A stretch of DNA of 64,000 nt from Desulfotomaculum copahuensis. Its GTDB lineage: Bacteria > Bacillota > Desulfotomaculia > Desulfotomaculales > Desulfovirgulaceae. Made by a program: the position numbers and the translations under genes. The stretch spans positions 1 through 64,000 of the forward strand of contig NZ_LYVF01000164.1 of assembly GCF_001655685.1 (NCBI RefSeq). Reading direction: 5' to 3'. This document shows, piece by piece, positions 1 through 8,731 of this stretch (position 1 is the stretch's first letter; the number at the start of each line of letters is the position of its first letter). The notes under the pieces are model-generated. The model saw only the letters and a program-made list of their open reading frames with translations. It was not told where the DNA came from and did no database searches.

Positions 1-732
1 GGCATCATCGCCGTGGATCCGACCAGTCCTTTCAGTGGCGGCGCCCTGCTTGGCGACCGCATCCGGATGCAGAACCATGCAGTCGACCACGGCGTCTTCA
101 TCCGCAGCATGGGTACCCGGGGCAGCCTGGGCGGATTATCCCATACCACCGGGGAAGTAATCAAAGCCATGGACGCTTTTGGATTCGAGTGGGTGATTAT
201 TGAAACGGTAGGCGTCGGGCAGGCTGAAATCGACATTATGCACGTGGCCGATACCACCGTGGTGGTGCTTACCCCCGGGGCCGGCGATGCCATTCAGACC
301 ATCAAGGCCGGAATCATGGAAATTGCGGATATCTTTGTGGTAAACAAGTGCGATCTGCCCGGCGCGGCCAGGGTGGCCGCGGAAGTGGAAATAATGCTGG
401 ATATGCAGGCCGGACGCCTTGACTGGCGGCCGCCGGTGGTGACCACTTCCACCTTGAGTGACCGGGGAACGGCTGATTTGCTGACGGCAATTGATCAACA
501 CCGCCGCTACCTGGTGCAGGGCGGCTTGTTCACCCGGCGCCGTCAAACCAGGGCAAAAGACGAAACGCTTTCCCTGGTCAACCACCGCTGGCAGCAACTG
601 GTCCAAAAAAAAATCACCACGCCCGGGCCGGTGAACGATCTGCTCTCCGCCGTGCTGTCCAGGGGAATGGATCCATATACAGCCGCCGCCCGGATTTTTT
701 CCTTCCTGACCGCCGGCGGGGAGAATCACTGA
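1..732 (+). CDS. meaB: MeaB/ArgK-type P-loop GTPase (5' end cut off by the window)
   Basis: The reading frame is open from base 1, so the gene begins before the window; the first in-frame GTG (13) encodes an internal valine. The visible part starts in the conserved stretch VDPTSPFSGGALLGDR and contains ETVGVGQAEIDI and the guanine-specificity motif NKCD, which identify the MeaB/ArgK G3E-family GTPase. The P-loop lies upstream and is not visible. In this family the protein chaperones adenosylcobalamin-dependent mutases, protecting or reloading methylmalonyl-CoA mutase. A mutase is encoded about 47 kb away in this window (47343-49324), which fits that role although the genes are not adjacent. 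Confidence 0.9.
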   Translation, partial: GIIAVDPTSPFSGGALLGDRIRMQNHAVDHGVFIRSMGTRGSLGGLSHTTGEVIKAMDAFGFEWVIIETVGVGQAEIDIMHVADTTVVVLTPGAGDAIQTIKAGIMEIADIFVVNKCDLPGAARVAAEVEIMLDMQAGRLDWRPPVVTTSTLSDRGTADLLTAIDQHRRYLVQGGLFTRRRQTRAKDETLSLVNHRWQQLVQKKITTPGPVNDLLSAVLSRGMDPYTAAARIFSFLTAGGENH

Positions 733-795
733 TCTGCAGGTGTTGATGACCCGGGATATAATAATATTACATTTCCAGCGAAAGGAGTGCATACC

Positions 796-1482
796 ATGCA
801 GGTTACCTTTCTCGGCCATGCCGCTTTTTTGCTTGCCGGAAGCAAAAGCGTGCTCATCGACCCTTTTATCACTGGAAATCCGGTGACTGTAAGCAAAGTG
901 CAGGATTTGCACCCGGACCTGATTCTGGTCAGTCATGGCCATGACGATCATCTGGGCGATACGGTGGAAATAGCCCGGCAATCCGGCGCCACGGTGGTGT
1001 CGGTCTTCGAGTTGGCCAATTTCTGCATGCGCCACGGGGTGGGGGCGCATCCCATGCATATCGGCGGCAGCCATCAGTTCGACGGGGTGCGGATCAAGCT
1101 GACACCGGCCTGGCATGGCAGCGGCCTGGCCACCGGCGGAACGGCTGAATACCTGGGTACGCCCTGCGGTTTTATCATTACCATGGACGGACACACCGTA
1201 TATCATGCCGGTGACACCGGGCTGTTCGGGGACATGAATTTAATCAGCCGCCGGCAGGCCATTGACCTGGCCCTGTTGCCCATCGGCGACAATTTCACCA
1301 TGGGGCCGGATGACGCCCTGGAAGCAGTGCAATTGCTCCAGCCGCACACGGTGATTCCGATGCACTACAACACCTGGCCGCTGATTGCCCAGGATGCCTC
1401 CCGGTTCAAACAGGATGTGGAGGCAAAAACCACGGCGCGTGTGGCGATCTTGAACCCGGGGGAAAGCTATGAGCTCGTTTGA
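796..1482 (+). CDS. UPF0173 metal-dependent hydrolase (metallo-beta-lactamase fold)
   Basis: The 228-residue protein has the metal-binding motif HGHDDH at about residues 47-52 and a later HAGDTGLFGDM segment, the pattern of the small metallo-beta-lactamase-fold hydrolases grouped as UPF0173 (B. subtilis YtkL type). The substrate is unknown in the family. ATG 796 is chosen because AAAGGAG (781-787) sits eight bases upstream; the in-frame GTG at 787 lies inside that ribosome-binding site. The next gene overlaps its 3' end by 14 nt, suggesting translational coupling. Confidence 0.88.
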   Translation: MQVTFLGHAAFLLAGSKSVLIDPFITGNPVTVSKVQDLHPDLILVSHGHDDHLGDTVEIARQSGATVVSVFELANFCMRHGVGAHPMHIGGSHQFDGVRIKLTPAWHGSGLATGGTAEYLGTPCGFIITMDGHTVYHAGDTGLFGDMNLISRRQAIDLALLPIGDNFTMGPDDALEAVQLLQPHTVIPMHYNTWPLIAQDASRFKQDVEAKTTARVAILNPGESYELV

Positions 1483-1747
1483 GCAAGCGCCGGGAAAAGA
1501 ACAGGGCGCCCGGTTGCTGGAACTTTTGTTGCAATCGCTGGAGCAATGGCAAAAGGTTTCTTCCCGTCCTGATGCCGTCGCTTGTGCTGCTTTTTTACAC
1601 GGGCAGATCTACGGCCTGGCCACCGCCTTACGCCTTTTTTTCCCCGGTCCCGGCAATCTGGGCGAACAGGCCGCTTTGGCGTTGCGGCCTTTATTGACAC
1701 AGCATCATTGTGATTGCGCTCCGGCGAATAAAAAAGGTGATCTTTAA
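1469..1747 (+). CDS. hypothetical protein, 92 aa
   Basis: I do not recognise this family. The protein is short, soluble and probably helical, with a leucine-rich first third (LLELLLQSLEQW) and two cysteines near the C-terminus (HCDCAP). The ATG lies inside the 3' end of the UPF0173 gene, preceded by a purine-rich stretch, so expression by coupling is likely. Its 3' end overlaps the end of the convergent gene at 1744-2544 by four bases. Codon use resembles its neighbours. Existence is likely, function unknown. Confidence 0.55.
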   Translation: MSSFEQAPGKEQGARLLELLLQSLEQWQKVSSRPDAVACAAFLHGQIYGLATALRLFFPGPGNLGEQAALALRPLLTQHHCDCAPANKKGDL

Positions 1748-2544
1748 GATTGATTCCTCTCTTGGTTGCAGGTTATTAGCAGCAAGTCTTCCGCCGGACA
1801 GGGCGGGACGCGGACCGGATTCAGCCAGATGCTTTGTCCGGTGTGCATTTTTACACCGCCGGACGTACGCCGGAAATAGGTAACCGTAAATATGACAGCT
1901 CCCGGCACGGCCGGCCCGGTTTCCGTTTTCAGTTTTATGGCGTATTGTTCCAGCACCGATTGCCGGTCCATCCCCGCCTGCCAAGCGCAATCGAGGTAAA
2001 GCACATCCGCCGTTTCACCGGTCTTGCACCCGCCGGCCGTCAAGACCGCGCTCACCCCTTCCGGTCCCGCCGCATGCCGGCACAAGGCATACAGGCGACA
2101 GTCCGGCCGCCACAGCTCCAAGCGGCGGCCGTTTTCCTCCGGCTTCAATTCCACCTGCCAGCCCCGCCGCTGCAACCCCGCCGCCACCGCCAGTTGAAAA
2201 GCAGCCGGAGCAAAATCCCGGCCGTCCCTGAAACCGGTCCACCATTCCGCAAACCCCGCCTGCCGCCGGATCAAAGACAGATCCTTGCCCAGGCAGGCCA
2301 GGCGCTGCATGGTCGTGCTCATACCGGTGATCAATCCCAGTTCGCTTAAAGCACACTCCTCTTTTGCCCGGTACCAGAGATAGCCCAGCGGCGGCACCCC
2401 GGACGGCGGCAATTCTATATACCGTCCCCGCGCCGGCCCGGCGCCGTCCATTTCCTTAAGCCGGTCAGTACACTTTTTCAGCCAGTCCAGCCCGGCCAGT
2501 GATTCTATTTCCGCCAGCGCATCATCCACATCGTGCAATTCCAA
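1744..2544 (-). CDS. hypothetical protein, 266 aa
   Basis: This is a soluble protein with no signal peptide or membrane segment and no motif I recognise. It begins with an acidic helical segment (MELHDVDDALAEIESLAG) and has several Trp-rich patches such as FAEWWTGFRDGRDF. The start is a TTG at 2544, supported by an AAAGGAGG ribosome-binding site eight bases upstream. It is transcribed alone on the minus strand between two plus-strand groups and converges on the 92-aa gene. No function is proposed. Confidence 0.7.
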   Translation of the reverse strand: MELHDVDDALAEIESLAGLDWLKKCTDRLKEMDGAGPARGRYIELPPSGVPPLGYLWYRAKEECALSELGLITGMSTTMQRLACLGKDLSLIRRQAGFAEWWTGFRDGRDFAPAAFQLAVAAGLQRRGWQVELKPEENGRRLELWRPDCRLYALCRHAAGPEGVSAVLTAGGCKTGETADVLYLDCAWQAGMDRQSVLEQYAIKLKTETGPAVPGAVIFTVTYFRRTSGGVKMHTGQSIWLNPVRVPPCPAEDLLLITCNQERNQS

Positions 2545-2729
2545 ACCATCAACCTCCTTTAAATAGATGCAACAAAACCGTCAAACCACTCGCCAAAAGG
2601 CGGAACACCGGTGAGAAAATTCTTCCTGTGCGCTGTAACAATGGCTTCCCGGTATACATATTTTAGATCAGAACAATGCACCCGGGTGCAGTTTGTTCAA
2701 AAAAATCAGCAACAAGGAGGTATTTTCGC

Positions 2730-2918
2730 ATGGTTGATGTGGTTGAAAAATCGGGCGTGGAAGTCAAGGCCTTTCCCACCAGCGTGTTTGGCATGGCCCT
2801 GGGCGCCCTGTTGGCCGGAGTCGGACTGTTCCTGGCCGTAGCCGATGCTTTTCCCGCCGTGGTAAGAGTAATTGGTTTTATTCTCTTCCTGGTCGGTGTA
2901 ATCATTTTCGCCCTTTAA
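2730..2918 (+). CDS. small two-segment membrane protein, 62 aa
   Basis: AAGGAGG at 2714-2720 places the start at ATG 2730, nine bases downstream; longer in-frame versions have no ribosome-binding site. After a short charged N-terminus the protein has two hydrophobic segments (about residues 18-40 and 44-61) separated by a proline, consistent with a small membrane hairpin. The family is not recognised. It precedes a coiled-coil protein gene and a subtilase gene in the same direction, with a hairpin just after its stop codon. Confidence 0.7.
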   Translation: MVDVVEKSGVEVKAFPTSVFGMALGALLAGVGLFLAVADAFPAVVRVIGFILFLVGVIIFAL

Positions 2919-2941
2919 AAGCACCATTTCAGACTGGCATG

Positions 2942-2970
2942 GATAGGGCCGCTGCTTTTGTGGCCCTATC
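2942..2970 (+). terminator. hairpin with perfect 9-bp stem, no T-run
   Basis: GATAGGGCC (2942-2950) pairs perfectly with GGCCCTATC (2962-2970) around an 11-nt loop. No T-run follows, so it may be an attenuator, an mRNA 3'-end stabiliser or a weak terminator between the small membrane protein gene and the coiled-coil gene. Confidence 0.55.
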
Positions 2971-3000
2971 TCATATCATTAATATAAGGATGTGTTCAGT

Positions 3001-3537
3001 ATGACTGTCACTGAAAAACCCCTGCATGAAACTCTGGATACGCTGGTAACCAAACTTGAATCCATCCAGGCGGAAAAGAGCAATCAGATGGAAGACGCCG
3101 CCAAAATCACATCCAACATTGACCGGCTGGCCGAAGCGATCGCTCATCTGGAAATGACCCGGGCCAGGGAAAACAAGCTGGCCCAAAAACTTGATATACT
3201 GACCGGCCAGATCGAGAACCTGACCCGCCTGCCCTACCGGGGCGCACCGGTTGCTCAAAAGAGTCTGGAATCAACATTGCGCACATTGATCACAGGCACC
3301 CGCACCGTCGGACAGGTGATTGAAATTATTGCCAACAGCATCCAGCTGATGTTTGATTCGATAATTAAAACCTTTAACGACTACAAAGTTACCACTTCCG
3401 GCACGGTTGAACGTGGAGACAAGAGCAATTCCCTGGATTTGGCCAAGATTCTGGATCCAATCAACACGCTTTTGCGCAGCATGGCCGATAAAAAGAACGG
3501 GGGCACTCAAAGTGCCGGGGGAAATGAACAGCAGTAA
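3001..3537 (+). CDS. hypothetical coiled-coil protein, 178 aa
   Basis: Residues about 1-75 are rich in Glu, Lys, Leu and Ile with heptad-like spacing and should form a coiled coil; a hydrophobic helix (about 95-120, with VGQVIEIIANSIQLMFDSI) follows, and the C-terminus is polar and low-complexity (KKNGGTQSAGGNEQQ). There is no signal peptide. ATG 3001 is ten bases after AAGGA, whereas GTG 2992 is only one base after it. The subtilase gene starts 14 nt after its stop, so the two are probably co-transcribed. Function unknown; it might be a partner or substrate of the protease. Confidence 0.7.
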   Translation: MTVTEKPLHETLDTLVTKLESIQAEKSNQMEDAAKITSNIDRLAEAIAHLEMTRARENKLAQKLDILTGQIENLTRLPYRGAPVAQKSLESTLRTLITGTRTVGQVIEIIANSIQLMFDSIIKTFNDYKVTTSGTVERGDKSNSLDLAKILDPINTLLRSMADKKNGGTQSAGGNEQQ

Positions 3538-3551
3538 AAGGAGAGGACACC

Positions 3552-4802
3552 ATGGGCATGTCCGGCAGCACCGCTCAGGTGGAAAAAATAATTTTATTTA
3601 AAAGGCCGGTGATGAAAGGGAAAAACCTGCGGCCGGAATACGGGGAACTGCTCCTCAAACATGGAGCCACCGGCATTGAACCCCTGCCGTTAATTGACGG
3701 CGTCTTGTGTTCCCTTCCCAATACCCCGCAAATTCAGGAACTGCATGCACAGGATGATATCAAAGCTCTGGCGGACAACGCCCGGATTAAACTGCAACCG
3801 GTCAGCATAATCTCTGAAAACATCCAGTTTAAAAGTGATCATTACCAGGTAATACCCTGGGGTATTCACCGCATCGGAGCGGATCTGGTCTGGCCCAAAT
3901 CCGGGGGGGAACGGGTAAAAGTAGCCGTGCTTGATACCGGGGCTGATCTGGAACATAGGGATTTAAAAGGAAATATCAAGGGCGGGGTAAATATTCTGCA
4001 CCCCGGGGAGGCACCGGCGGATGATCACGGTCACGGCACCCATGTCTGCGGTATTATTGCTGCCGTGGACAATGATTTTGGCATCAAGGGTACTGCCCCG
4101 AAAGCATCCCTGTACCCGGTCAAAATATTAAACCGGCAGGGGGAGGGCAGTTTTGCCGGTATTATTCGCGGTTTGGACTGGTGTTTGCGTCATGGCATAC
4201 AGCTGGTGAACATAAGTTTTGGTACGGATGAACCTAACCGGGCATTGCATGAAGCGGTGCGCCGGGCGGCAGCCGGCGGCATAATCATTGTCGCGGCTGC
4301 CGGCAACGACGGCTCTTATCAATCGGTGGACTATCCCGCCGCCTATCCGGAAGTGGTGGCCGTTGCCGCCATGGATGAACATGATCAACTGGCCTACTAC
4401 AGCAGCCTGGGACCGGAAATCAAACTGGCCGCGCCCGGTAACAGAATCATGTCCACGGGAACAGGCGGTACTTTCAAACGGATGAGCGGTACTTCCATGG
4501 CTGCGCCGCACGTCACCGGCGCCCTGGCCCTCTTGATCGCCCTGGCGCCGCGGGAAAAACCGGCTGATTTGCTGGAGATGCTGATTTCCTCGGCCGAGAA
4601 ACTAACCGCTCTGGATTACGGACCGAATAATGCCGGACTGGTCAGAGCGGATCAGGCGGCCAGCAAGCTGGGCGAAATGACAAGAACAGTTGACGGCAGC
4701 AGGTTGGGGGGCGAAGATCGACCGCCGTCACTGGTGTTGCGCCGTTCCTTCCCGTACCGGAGAACCATCTTCAGGCGCAACATCAAAACCAGCCAGCGAT
4801 GA
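3552..4802 (+). CDS. subtilisin-like serine protease (peptidase S8), no signal peptide
   Basis: The catalytic triad is clear: Asp128 in VAVLDTGADL, His161 in DHGHGTHVCG and Ser315 in MSGTSMAAPH, with the oxyanion Asn in AAAGNDGS near residue 252. Residues 1-100 are a propeptide-like or accessory segment, but there is no secretion signal, so the enzyme is probably cytoplasmic, resembling intracellular subtilisins. The last 45 residues are basic and lie outside the catalytic domain. AAAGGAGAGG immediately upstream supports ATG 3552. The gene ends just before a strong bidirectional terminator. Confidence 0.9.
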   Translation: MGMSGSTAQVEKIILFKRPVMKGKNLRPEYGELLLKHGATGIEPLPLIDGVLCSLPNTPQIQELHAQDDIKALADNARIKLQPVSIISENIQFKSDHYQVIPWGIHRIGADLVWPKSGGERVKVAVLDTGADLEHRDLKGNIKGGVNILHPGEAPADDHGHGTHVCGIIAAVDNDFGIKGTAPKASLYPVKILNRQGEGSFAGIIRGLDWCLRHGIQLVNISFGTDEPNRALHEAVRRAAAGGIIIVAAAGNDGSYQSVDYPAAYPEVVAVAAMDEHDQLAYYSSLGPEIKLAAPGNRIMSTGTGGTFKRMSGTSMAAPHVTGALALLIALAPREKPADLLEMLISSAEKLTALDYGPNNAGLVRADQAASKLGEMTRTVDGSRLGGEDRPPSLVLRRSFPYRRTIFRRNIKTSQR

Positions 4803-4806
4803 CATT

Positions 4807-4841
4807 AAAACAAGGGCCGTAAACGATACGGCCCTTGTTTT
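4807..4841 (+). terminator. bidirectional intrinsic terminator
   Basis: CAAGGGCCGT (4811-4820) and ACGGCCCTTG (4828-4837) form a perfect 10-bp stem with a 7-nt loop. It is flanked by an A-run on the left and a T-run on the right, so it can serve both the protease gene and the convergent gene at 4855-5085. Confidence 0.88.
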
Positions 4842-4854
4842 ATATGGCTTTCCT

Positions 4855-5085
4855 TTATTTCCCCGCCGGGTTGAGCAGCTGCGCCACACCGGACAGCAGT
4901 TGCTGCAGCGCCTCGCTGTCCTGAGTGTTCAGCGACTGACGCACCATGTCCGCCGCACCGCCCAGCAAGCCGAGCAGAGCGGCCGGATCAATGCTGTCCC
5001 GCAACTGTTCCAGTACCGCCGGGTCAATATTCAAAAACATGCTGCGGAAGGGTTCGGGCAACATACCGGGATCAAGTTTTTCCAA
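4855..5085 (-). CDS. hypothetical protein, 76 aa
   Basis: This is a small, acidic, leucine-rich and probably all-helical protein with the repeated theme DPAVLEQL / DPAALLGLL and a C-terminal LLSGVAQLLNPAGK. The family is not recognised. TTG 5085 is chosen because AGGAGG (5094-5099) lies eight bases upstream; the in-frame TTG at 5109 has no ribosome-binding site. It converges on the protease gene and shares its terminator. Confidence 0.6.
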   Translation of the reverse strand: MEKLDPGMLPEPFRSMFLNIDPAVLEQLRDSIDPAALLGLLGGAADMVRQSLNTQDSEALQQLLSGVAQLLNPAGK

Positions 5086-5263
5086 CCTTTTCGCCTCCTG
5101 TTCAACCAATGTCTATATCAATTTATGAGCGTGCGGCTATTTTTGCTCCTCGCTGGCAAAAGCAGTTGCAGGAATTGCCCTTCCGGCAGCGAATGAAAAA
5201 GGATGCCGTCAAAAAACGGGAAGAATAAACAACGTCAAAGAAAATCCCCGGGAGTGAAATGTA

Positions 5264-8113
5264 TTGCTTGAGTCTTGCGTGTTTTGTGACCTGGAAACAA
5301 CCGGCTTGAACCCCGAAAAAGACGAGATAATTGAAATTGCCCTGGTCAGGCTGGTTAACGGGGAGATTAACGGAACCTGGCATTCATTGGTCCGTCCCCG
5401 GGGACATGTACCCGTTAACGTACGCCGGCTTACCGGACTGGACGATGCCCAACTGGCCGGCGCCCCGGAACTGGGGGCGGTTTTGCCGGCCGCTTTGCAT
5501 TTCATCGGACATGAACCGCTGGTGGGACATAATATATCTTTTGACCGTGACTTTTTGGCTTTTGCCGCCGGCGCGCTACCCAACCCGGTTTATGATACCC
5601 TGGAATTGTCCCGGGTGCTGTTCCCTTCATTTCCCGGGCACCGCCTGGCCGAGCTCTGCCGCCGGTTGAACCTGGAGCACGCCAGCACCCACCGGGCACT
5701 GGACGACAGCCTGGCAACAGCCGCCCTTTACCGGAAGTTACTGAAAACAGCAGCCGGACAGGATGCCCGGATACTGCTTTATCTGGCCGCCCTGCTGCAA
5801 ACGGCCGGTTCCCCCTGGGCGCCGTTAATGGAGCAAATAGCCTGGCAGTCGGCCGGAACAGGAATCGAAAGGACGGTGCTGTTCACCCCGGCCGCCCCGG
5901 AAACCGGGCAACCGCTTCCGGCCGGAACACCGCCCCCGGAAGACAGCGGCCCGGAACAACTGGCTGCCATGTTCGAACCCGGCGGACCGCTGTCCGGACG
6001 CATTCCCGGCTACGAATACCGGCCGGAACAGCAGTCGGTGGTGGCTGCAGTGGCCCGCGCCTTTGCCGGAAAAAAATTTTTGCTGGTGGAAGCAGGTACG
6101 GGCACGGGTAAATCCATGGCTTATATCATTCCCGCCCTGTACTGGTCTTTGCTCAGCGGCGAGCGGGTGGTGCTGGCCACCCGGACCATCAACCTGCAGG
6201 AACAGCTGTGGAACAAAGACATCCCCCTGGTGCAAGAGGCATTGCCCGCCCCCTGTCGCGCCGCACTGGTCAAGGGCCGGCAGAATTACCTCTGCCTGCG
6301 CCGCTGGCTGCACGCACTTTCCGCCGGCGGGTGGTCGCCACCCGAAGCGGCTTTCATGGCCCGGATCTTGCTCTGGGCCGCCGCCACGACAACCGGAGAC
6401 CGCAGTGAAATAAACTTGAGCTATAATGAACAGGAATGGTGGCTGCAAATTTGCGCCGACAGTGAAGCCTGCCTGGGCACCGGCTGCCGCTGGTATTCCC
6501 GGGACTGTTTCGTTACCCGGGCCAGGCGGCGGGCTGAGGCAGCCAACTTAATCATAGTCAATCACTCTCTCTTGCTTTCCGACGTCCGGGCGGACAACCG
6601 GGTGTTGCCGGCTTACGGCCCCCTGGTCATTGACGAAGCACACCACCTTGAAGACGCTGCCACCGAACAACTGGGCCGGCAGCTCTCCCGGAACGGATTG
6701 CGGCGCTGGCTGAACGGTGTATACAAGCTAATCCGTCAACTGGGCGAACCGGTTCCGCCCCGTGACGCCGGCGAGTGGCTTCAATTGCTCCAGGAAGCAC
6801 GCCTGTCCCTGCAGCAGACGCGGGAAACAACGGATCTTTTTTTTAACACACTGATCGAATACATCAGACAGCTTTTCCACAGTCAAAACAAAGACGCATC
6901 CCGTTGTACGCTGCGTTTAAAGCCGCCCGGGGAACTGCCGGTGCAGGCTGAGCTGGACAACCTGTCAAGCCGGCTGAAGGGGCTCCTGGACTGCCTGACC
7001 AGGCTCCAGGCCGTCCTGGAAGCCTGGCAGGCCCTTAATGAGGCCTGGGCCGGCCAGGCCGGGGATGTCACCCAGCAATTGACCGCCGGCGAGGCAATGG
7101 CCGCCGACCTTTTATTTATTCTGAATTACAGCGACCCGGAATTCGTTTACTGGGTGGAAACAACCGGGGAGGGGGAAACGGCAGGCTGCACACTGCATGC
7201 CGCACCGGTGCAGGTGGGGGAAATTCTGTACCGGGAGTTGTATCAAAACAAGGAAACGATTGTCTTTACTTCGGCTACGCTGACAGTTGACGGTTCCTTC
7301 GAGCATTTTGCGGAACGCACCGGAATCAACCTGCTGCCCGCCGGCCGGGTGCAAAGGCTGCAGGTGGATTCACCTTTTCAATACGATAAGCAGTCCCTGC
7401 TCTGTATTGTCAGAGATATCCCCGGCCAGGGTTTTGCTCCCGAAAATGAATATTACGCCGCCCTGGTGCCTGCGCTGGCCGGTCTGGTCCGGGCTACCCG
7501 CGGCCGCATGCTGGCCTTGTTTTCCTCCCACCGGGTGCTGCAGGAAACCTACCGGTTGCTCAAACCGGCCTGTGAGGAAATGGACATCTGCCTGCTCGGT
7601 CATAACATCGACGGCAGCCGCTCCCGCTTGATGGAAGAATTCACTCATACGGAACGGGCACTGCTTTTTGGTGCATCCAGTTTCTGGGAAGGGGTGGATA
7701 TTCCCGGGCAGGCCTTGAGTTGCGTTGTTATAGTCAAATTACCCTTCGGCTCGCCCGGGGCGCCAGTGGTGGAAGCCCGCTTGGAACAACTGGCCCGGGC
7801 GGGAAAGGACGGTTTCCGCCATTACAGTCTGCCGCAGGCAATCATTCGTTTCAAGCAGGGTTTCGGCAGGCTGATCCGCTCGGTTAACGACCGGGGTGCC
7901 GTGGTAGTGCTGGACAGCCGCCTGGTGAGCAAAAAATACGGCCGTTTGTTTTTAAACTCCCTGCCCTTGAAAAGCCATATCCGGGGTGATCTGGACATGA
8001 TCATCAAGCGGGTGTCCCAGTGGATGGAGCAACCGGTAGCCGTCGCCCCAAACCGGTCCTTGTTCGAACCGGGGGATGTGGTGCACCGCTTTCCGGCCGG
8101 GATGCGGAAATAA
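5264..8113 (+). CDS. dinG: DinG-type exonuclease/helicase fusion, 949 aa
   Basis: The N-terminal 160 residues are a DnaQ-like DEDDh 3'-5' exonuclease: Asp9 and Glu11 in CDLETTG, Asp94 in VGHNISFDRD, and His142 with Asp147 in THRALDD. The rest is an XPD/DinG superfamily 2 helicase with Walker A GTGTGKS (277-283), DEAHH (456-460) and a C-terminal helicase domain with FKQGFGRLIRS. Cysteines 343, 402, 407 and 414 occupy the positions of the iron-sulfur cluster of E. coli DinG. The family unwinds DNA and R-loops during repair. TTG 5264 has GGGAG nine bases upstream. Confidence 0.92.
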   Translation: MLESCVFCDLETTGLNPEKDEIIEIALVRLVNGEINGTWHSLVRPRGHVPVNVRRLTGLDDAQLAGAPELGAVLPAALHFIGHEPLVGHNISFDRDFLAFAAGALPNPVYDTLELSRVLFPSFPGHRLAELCRRLNLEHASTHRALDDSLATAALYRKLLKTAAGQDARILLYLAALLQTAGSPWAPLMEQIAWQSAGTGIERTVLFTPAAPETGQPLPAGTPPPEDSGPEQLAAMFEPGGPLSGRIPGYEYRPEQQSVVAAVARAFAGKKFLLVEAGTGTGKSMAYIIPALYWSLLSGERVVLATRTINLQEQLWNKDIPLVQEALPAPCRAALVKGRQNYLCLRRWLHALSAGGWSPPEAAFMARILLWAAATTTGDRSEINLSYNEQEWWLQICADSEACLGTGCRWYSRDCFVTRARRRAEAANLIIVNHSLLLSDVRADNRVLPAYGPLVIDEAHHLEDAATEQLGRQLSRNGLRRWLNGVYKLIRQLGEPVPPRDAGEWLQLLQEARLSLQQTRETTDLFFNTLIEYIRQLFHSQNKDASRCTLRLKPPGELPVQAELDNLSSRLKGLLDCLTRLQAVLEAWQALNEAWAGQAGDVTQQLTAGEAMAADLLFILNYSDPEFVYWVETTGEGETAGCTLHAAPVQVGEILYRELYQNKETIVFTSATLTVDGSFEHFAERTGINLLPAGRVQRLQVDSPFQYDKQSLLCIVRDIPGQGFAPENEYYAALVPALAGLVRATRGRMLALFSSHRVLQETYRLLKPACEEMDICLLGHNIDGSRSRLMEEFTHTERALLFGASSFWEGVDIPGQALSCVVIVKLPFGSPGAPVVEARLEQLARAGKDGFRHYSLPQAIIRFKQGFGRLIRSVNDRGAVVVLDSRLVSKKYGRLFLNSLPLKSHIRGDLDMIIKRVSQWMEQPVAVAPNRSLFEPGDVVHRFPAGMRK

Positions 8114-8185
8114 ATAATTTAGTCACGTTTCTCCCGGAATCGCCATATTATATAAGAAGCCAACCTAATAAAGGGGTGATTGACA

Positions 8186-8251
8186 TTGCGCGTATATTTT
8201 TTACGTTTACCTTCCTTTATCAGGTCAATATTATTAAAGGTATGGAAATAA
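8186..8251 (+). CDS. spoVM: candidate SpoVM, 21 aa sporulation membrane peptide
   Basis: A TTG start at 8186, seven bases after AAAGGGGTG, opens a 21-codon frame beginning MRVYFLRLPSF and ending KVWK. The pattern matches SpoVM of Bacillus (MKFYTIKLPKF...): Tyr4, Leu8, Pro9, Phe11 and Ile15 coincide and basic residues occupy similar places. SpoVM is an amphipathic peptide of about 26 residues that recognises the convex forespore membrane and anchors SpoIVA. Pro9 is functionally important there and is conserved here. The peptide is about five residues shorter than usual and lacks the double glycine. A GC-rich terminator follows directly, so it is a monocistronic unit. Confidence 0.62.
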   Translation: MRVYFLRLPSFIRSILLKVWK

Positions 8252-8256
8252 GTTCC

Positions 8257-8287
8257 GGGGCGGGTGCAAAACCGCCCCCGCCTTTTT
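8257..8287 (+). terminator. intrinsic terminator after the spoVM candidate
   Basis: GGGGCGG (8257-8263) pairs with CCGCCCC (8272-8278) around an 8-nt loop, followed closely by CGCCTTTTT. Its position six bases after the 21-codon frame supports that frame as a real transcription unit. Confidence 0.75.
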
Positions 8288-8341
8288 ATCCGAATTAAAG
8301 GATTTTCTACAGTCGCGTAGAACGGTCTTAAAGAGGGAAAT

Positions 8342-8731
8342 TTACCGGCTGCAGCTTACTCCCAGCACACCGCCCAGGGTACCGGCCAGCACGGCCAGCA
8401 ACAATTTTTGGTACAGCGGGGTGGTACCGGCGGATACGGGAGGCAGAATATAGACGGCAATCAACCAACTGAAAAGAAAAAACAACACAGCCACCGTCAG
8501 TCCGTAAATCAATCCCCGGTTGCCTGTTCTCCGGGCTGTGGACCAGGCACCGCCCAAGACACTGAAAAAATAAACGCCGGCGGAAACCCAGGGCAGACTA
8601 TGTTCCGGGAGGCTGGAAAAATAGCAGGCGGCACCGGTAAATAGACTTCCCAGCACCGAAATGGTCAGGGCCAGTAAAGCGCCACGCAGAACCTCCCCCA
8701 AACTGAAGCCGGGTCTGTTATTGGCAAGCAT
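8342..8731 (-). CDS. four-segment membrane protein (TIGR04086-like)
   Basis: The 129-residue protein has four hydrophobic segments (about residues 16-38, 45-63, 72-92 and 103-125) with short loops, including FFSVLGGAWSTARRTGNRGLIYG between the second and third. This matches the TIGR04086 family of small Firmicute membrane proteins; function is unknown. ATG 8731 is chosen because GGGAGGTG lies just upstream; a longer in-frame start at 8773 would place that ribosome-binding site inside the gene. Confidence 0.72.
   Translation of the reverse strand: MLANNRPGFSLGEVLRGALLALTISVLGSLFTGAACYFSSLPEHSLPWVSAGVYFFSVLGGAWSTARRTGNRGLIYGLTVAVLFFLFSWLIAVYILPPVSAGTTPLYQKLLLAVLAGTLGGVLGVSCSR

Noticed and set aside
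136-1206. Long minus-strand open frame of 356 codons
   Set aside because: It is opposite the MeaB and UPF0173 genes, has no ribosome-binding site and low-complexity composition typical of an antisense shadow.
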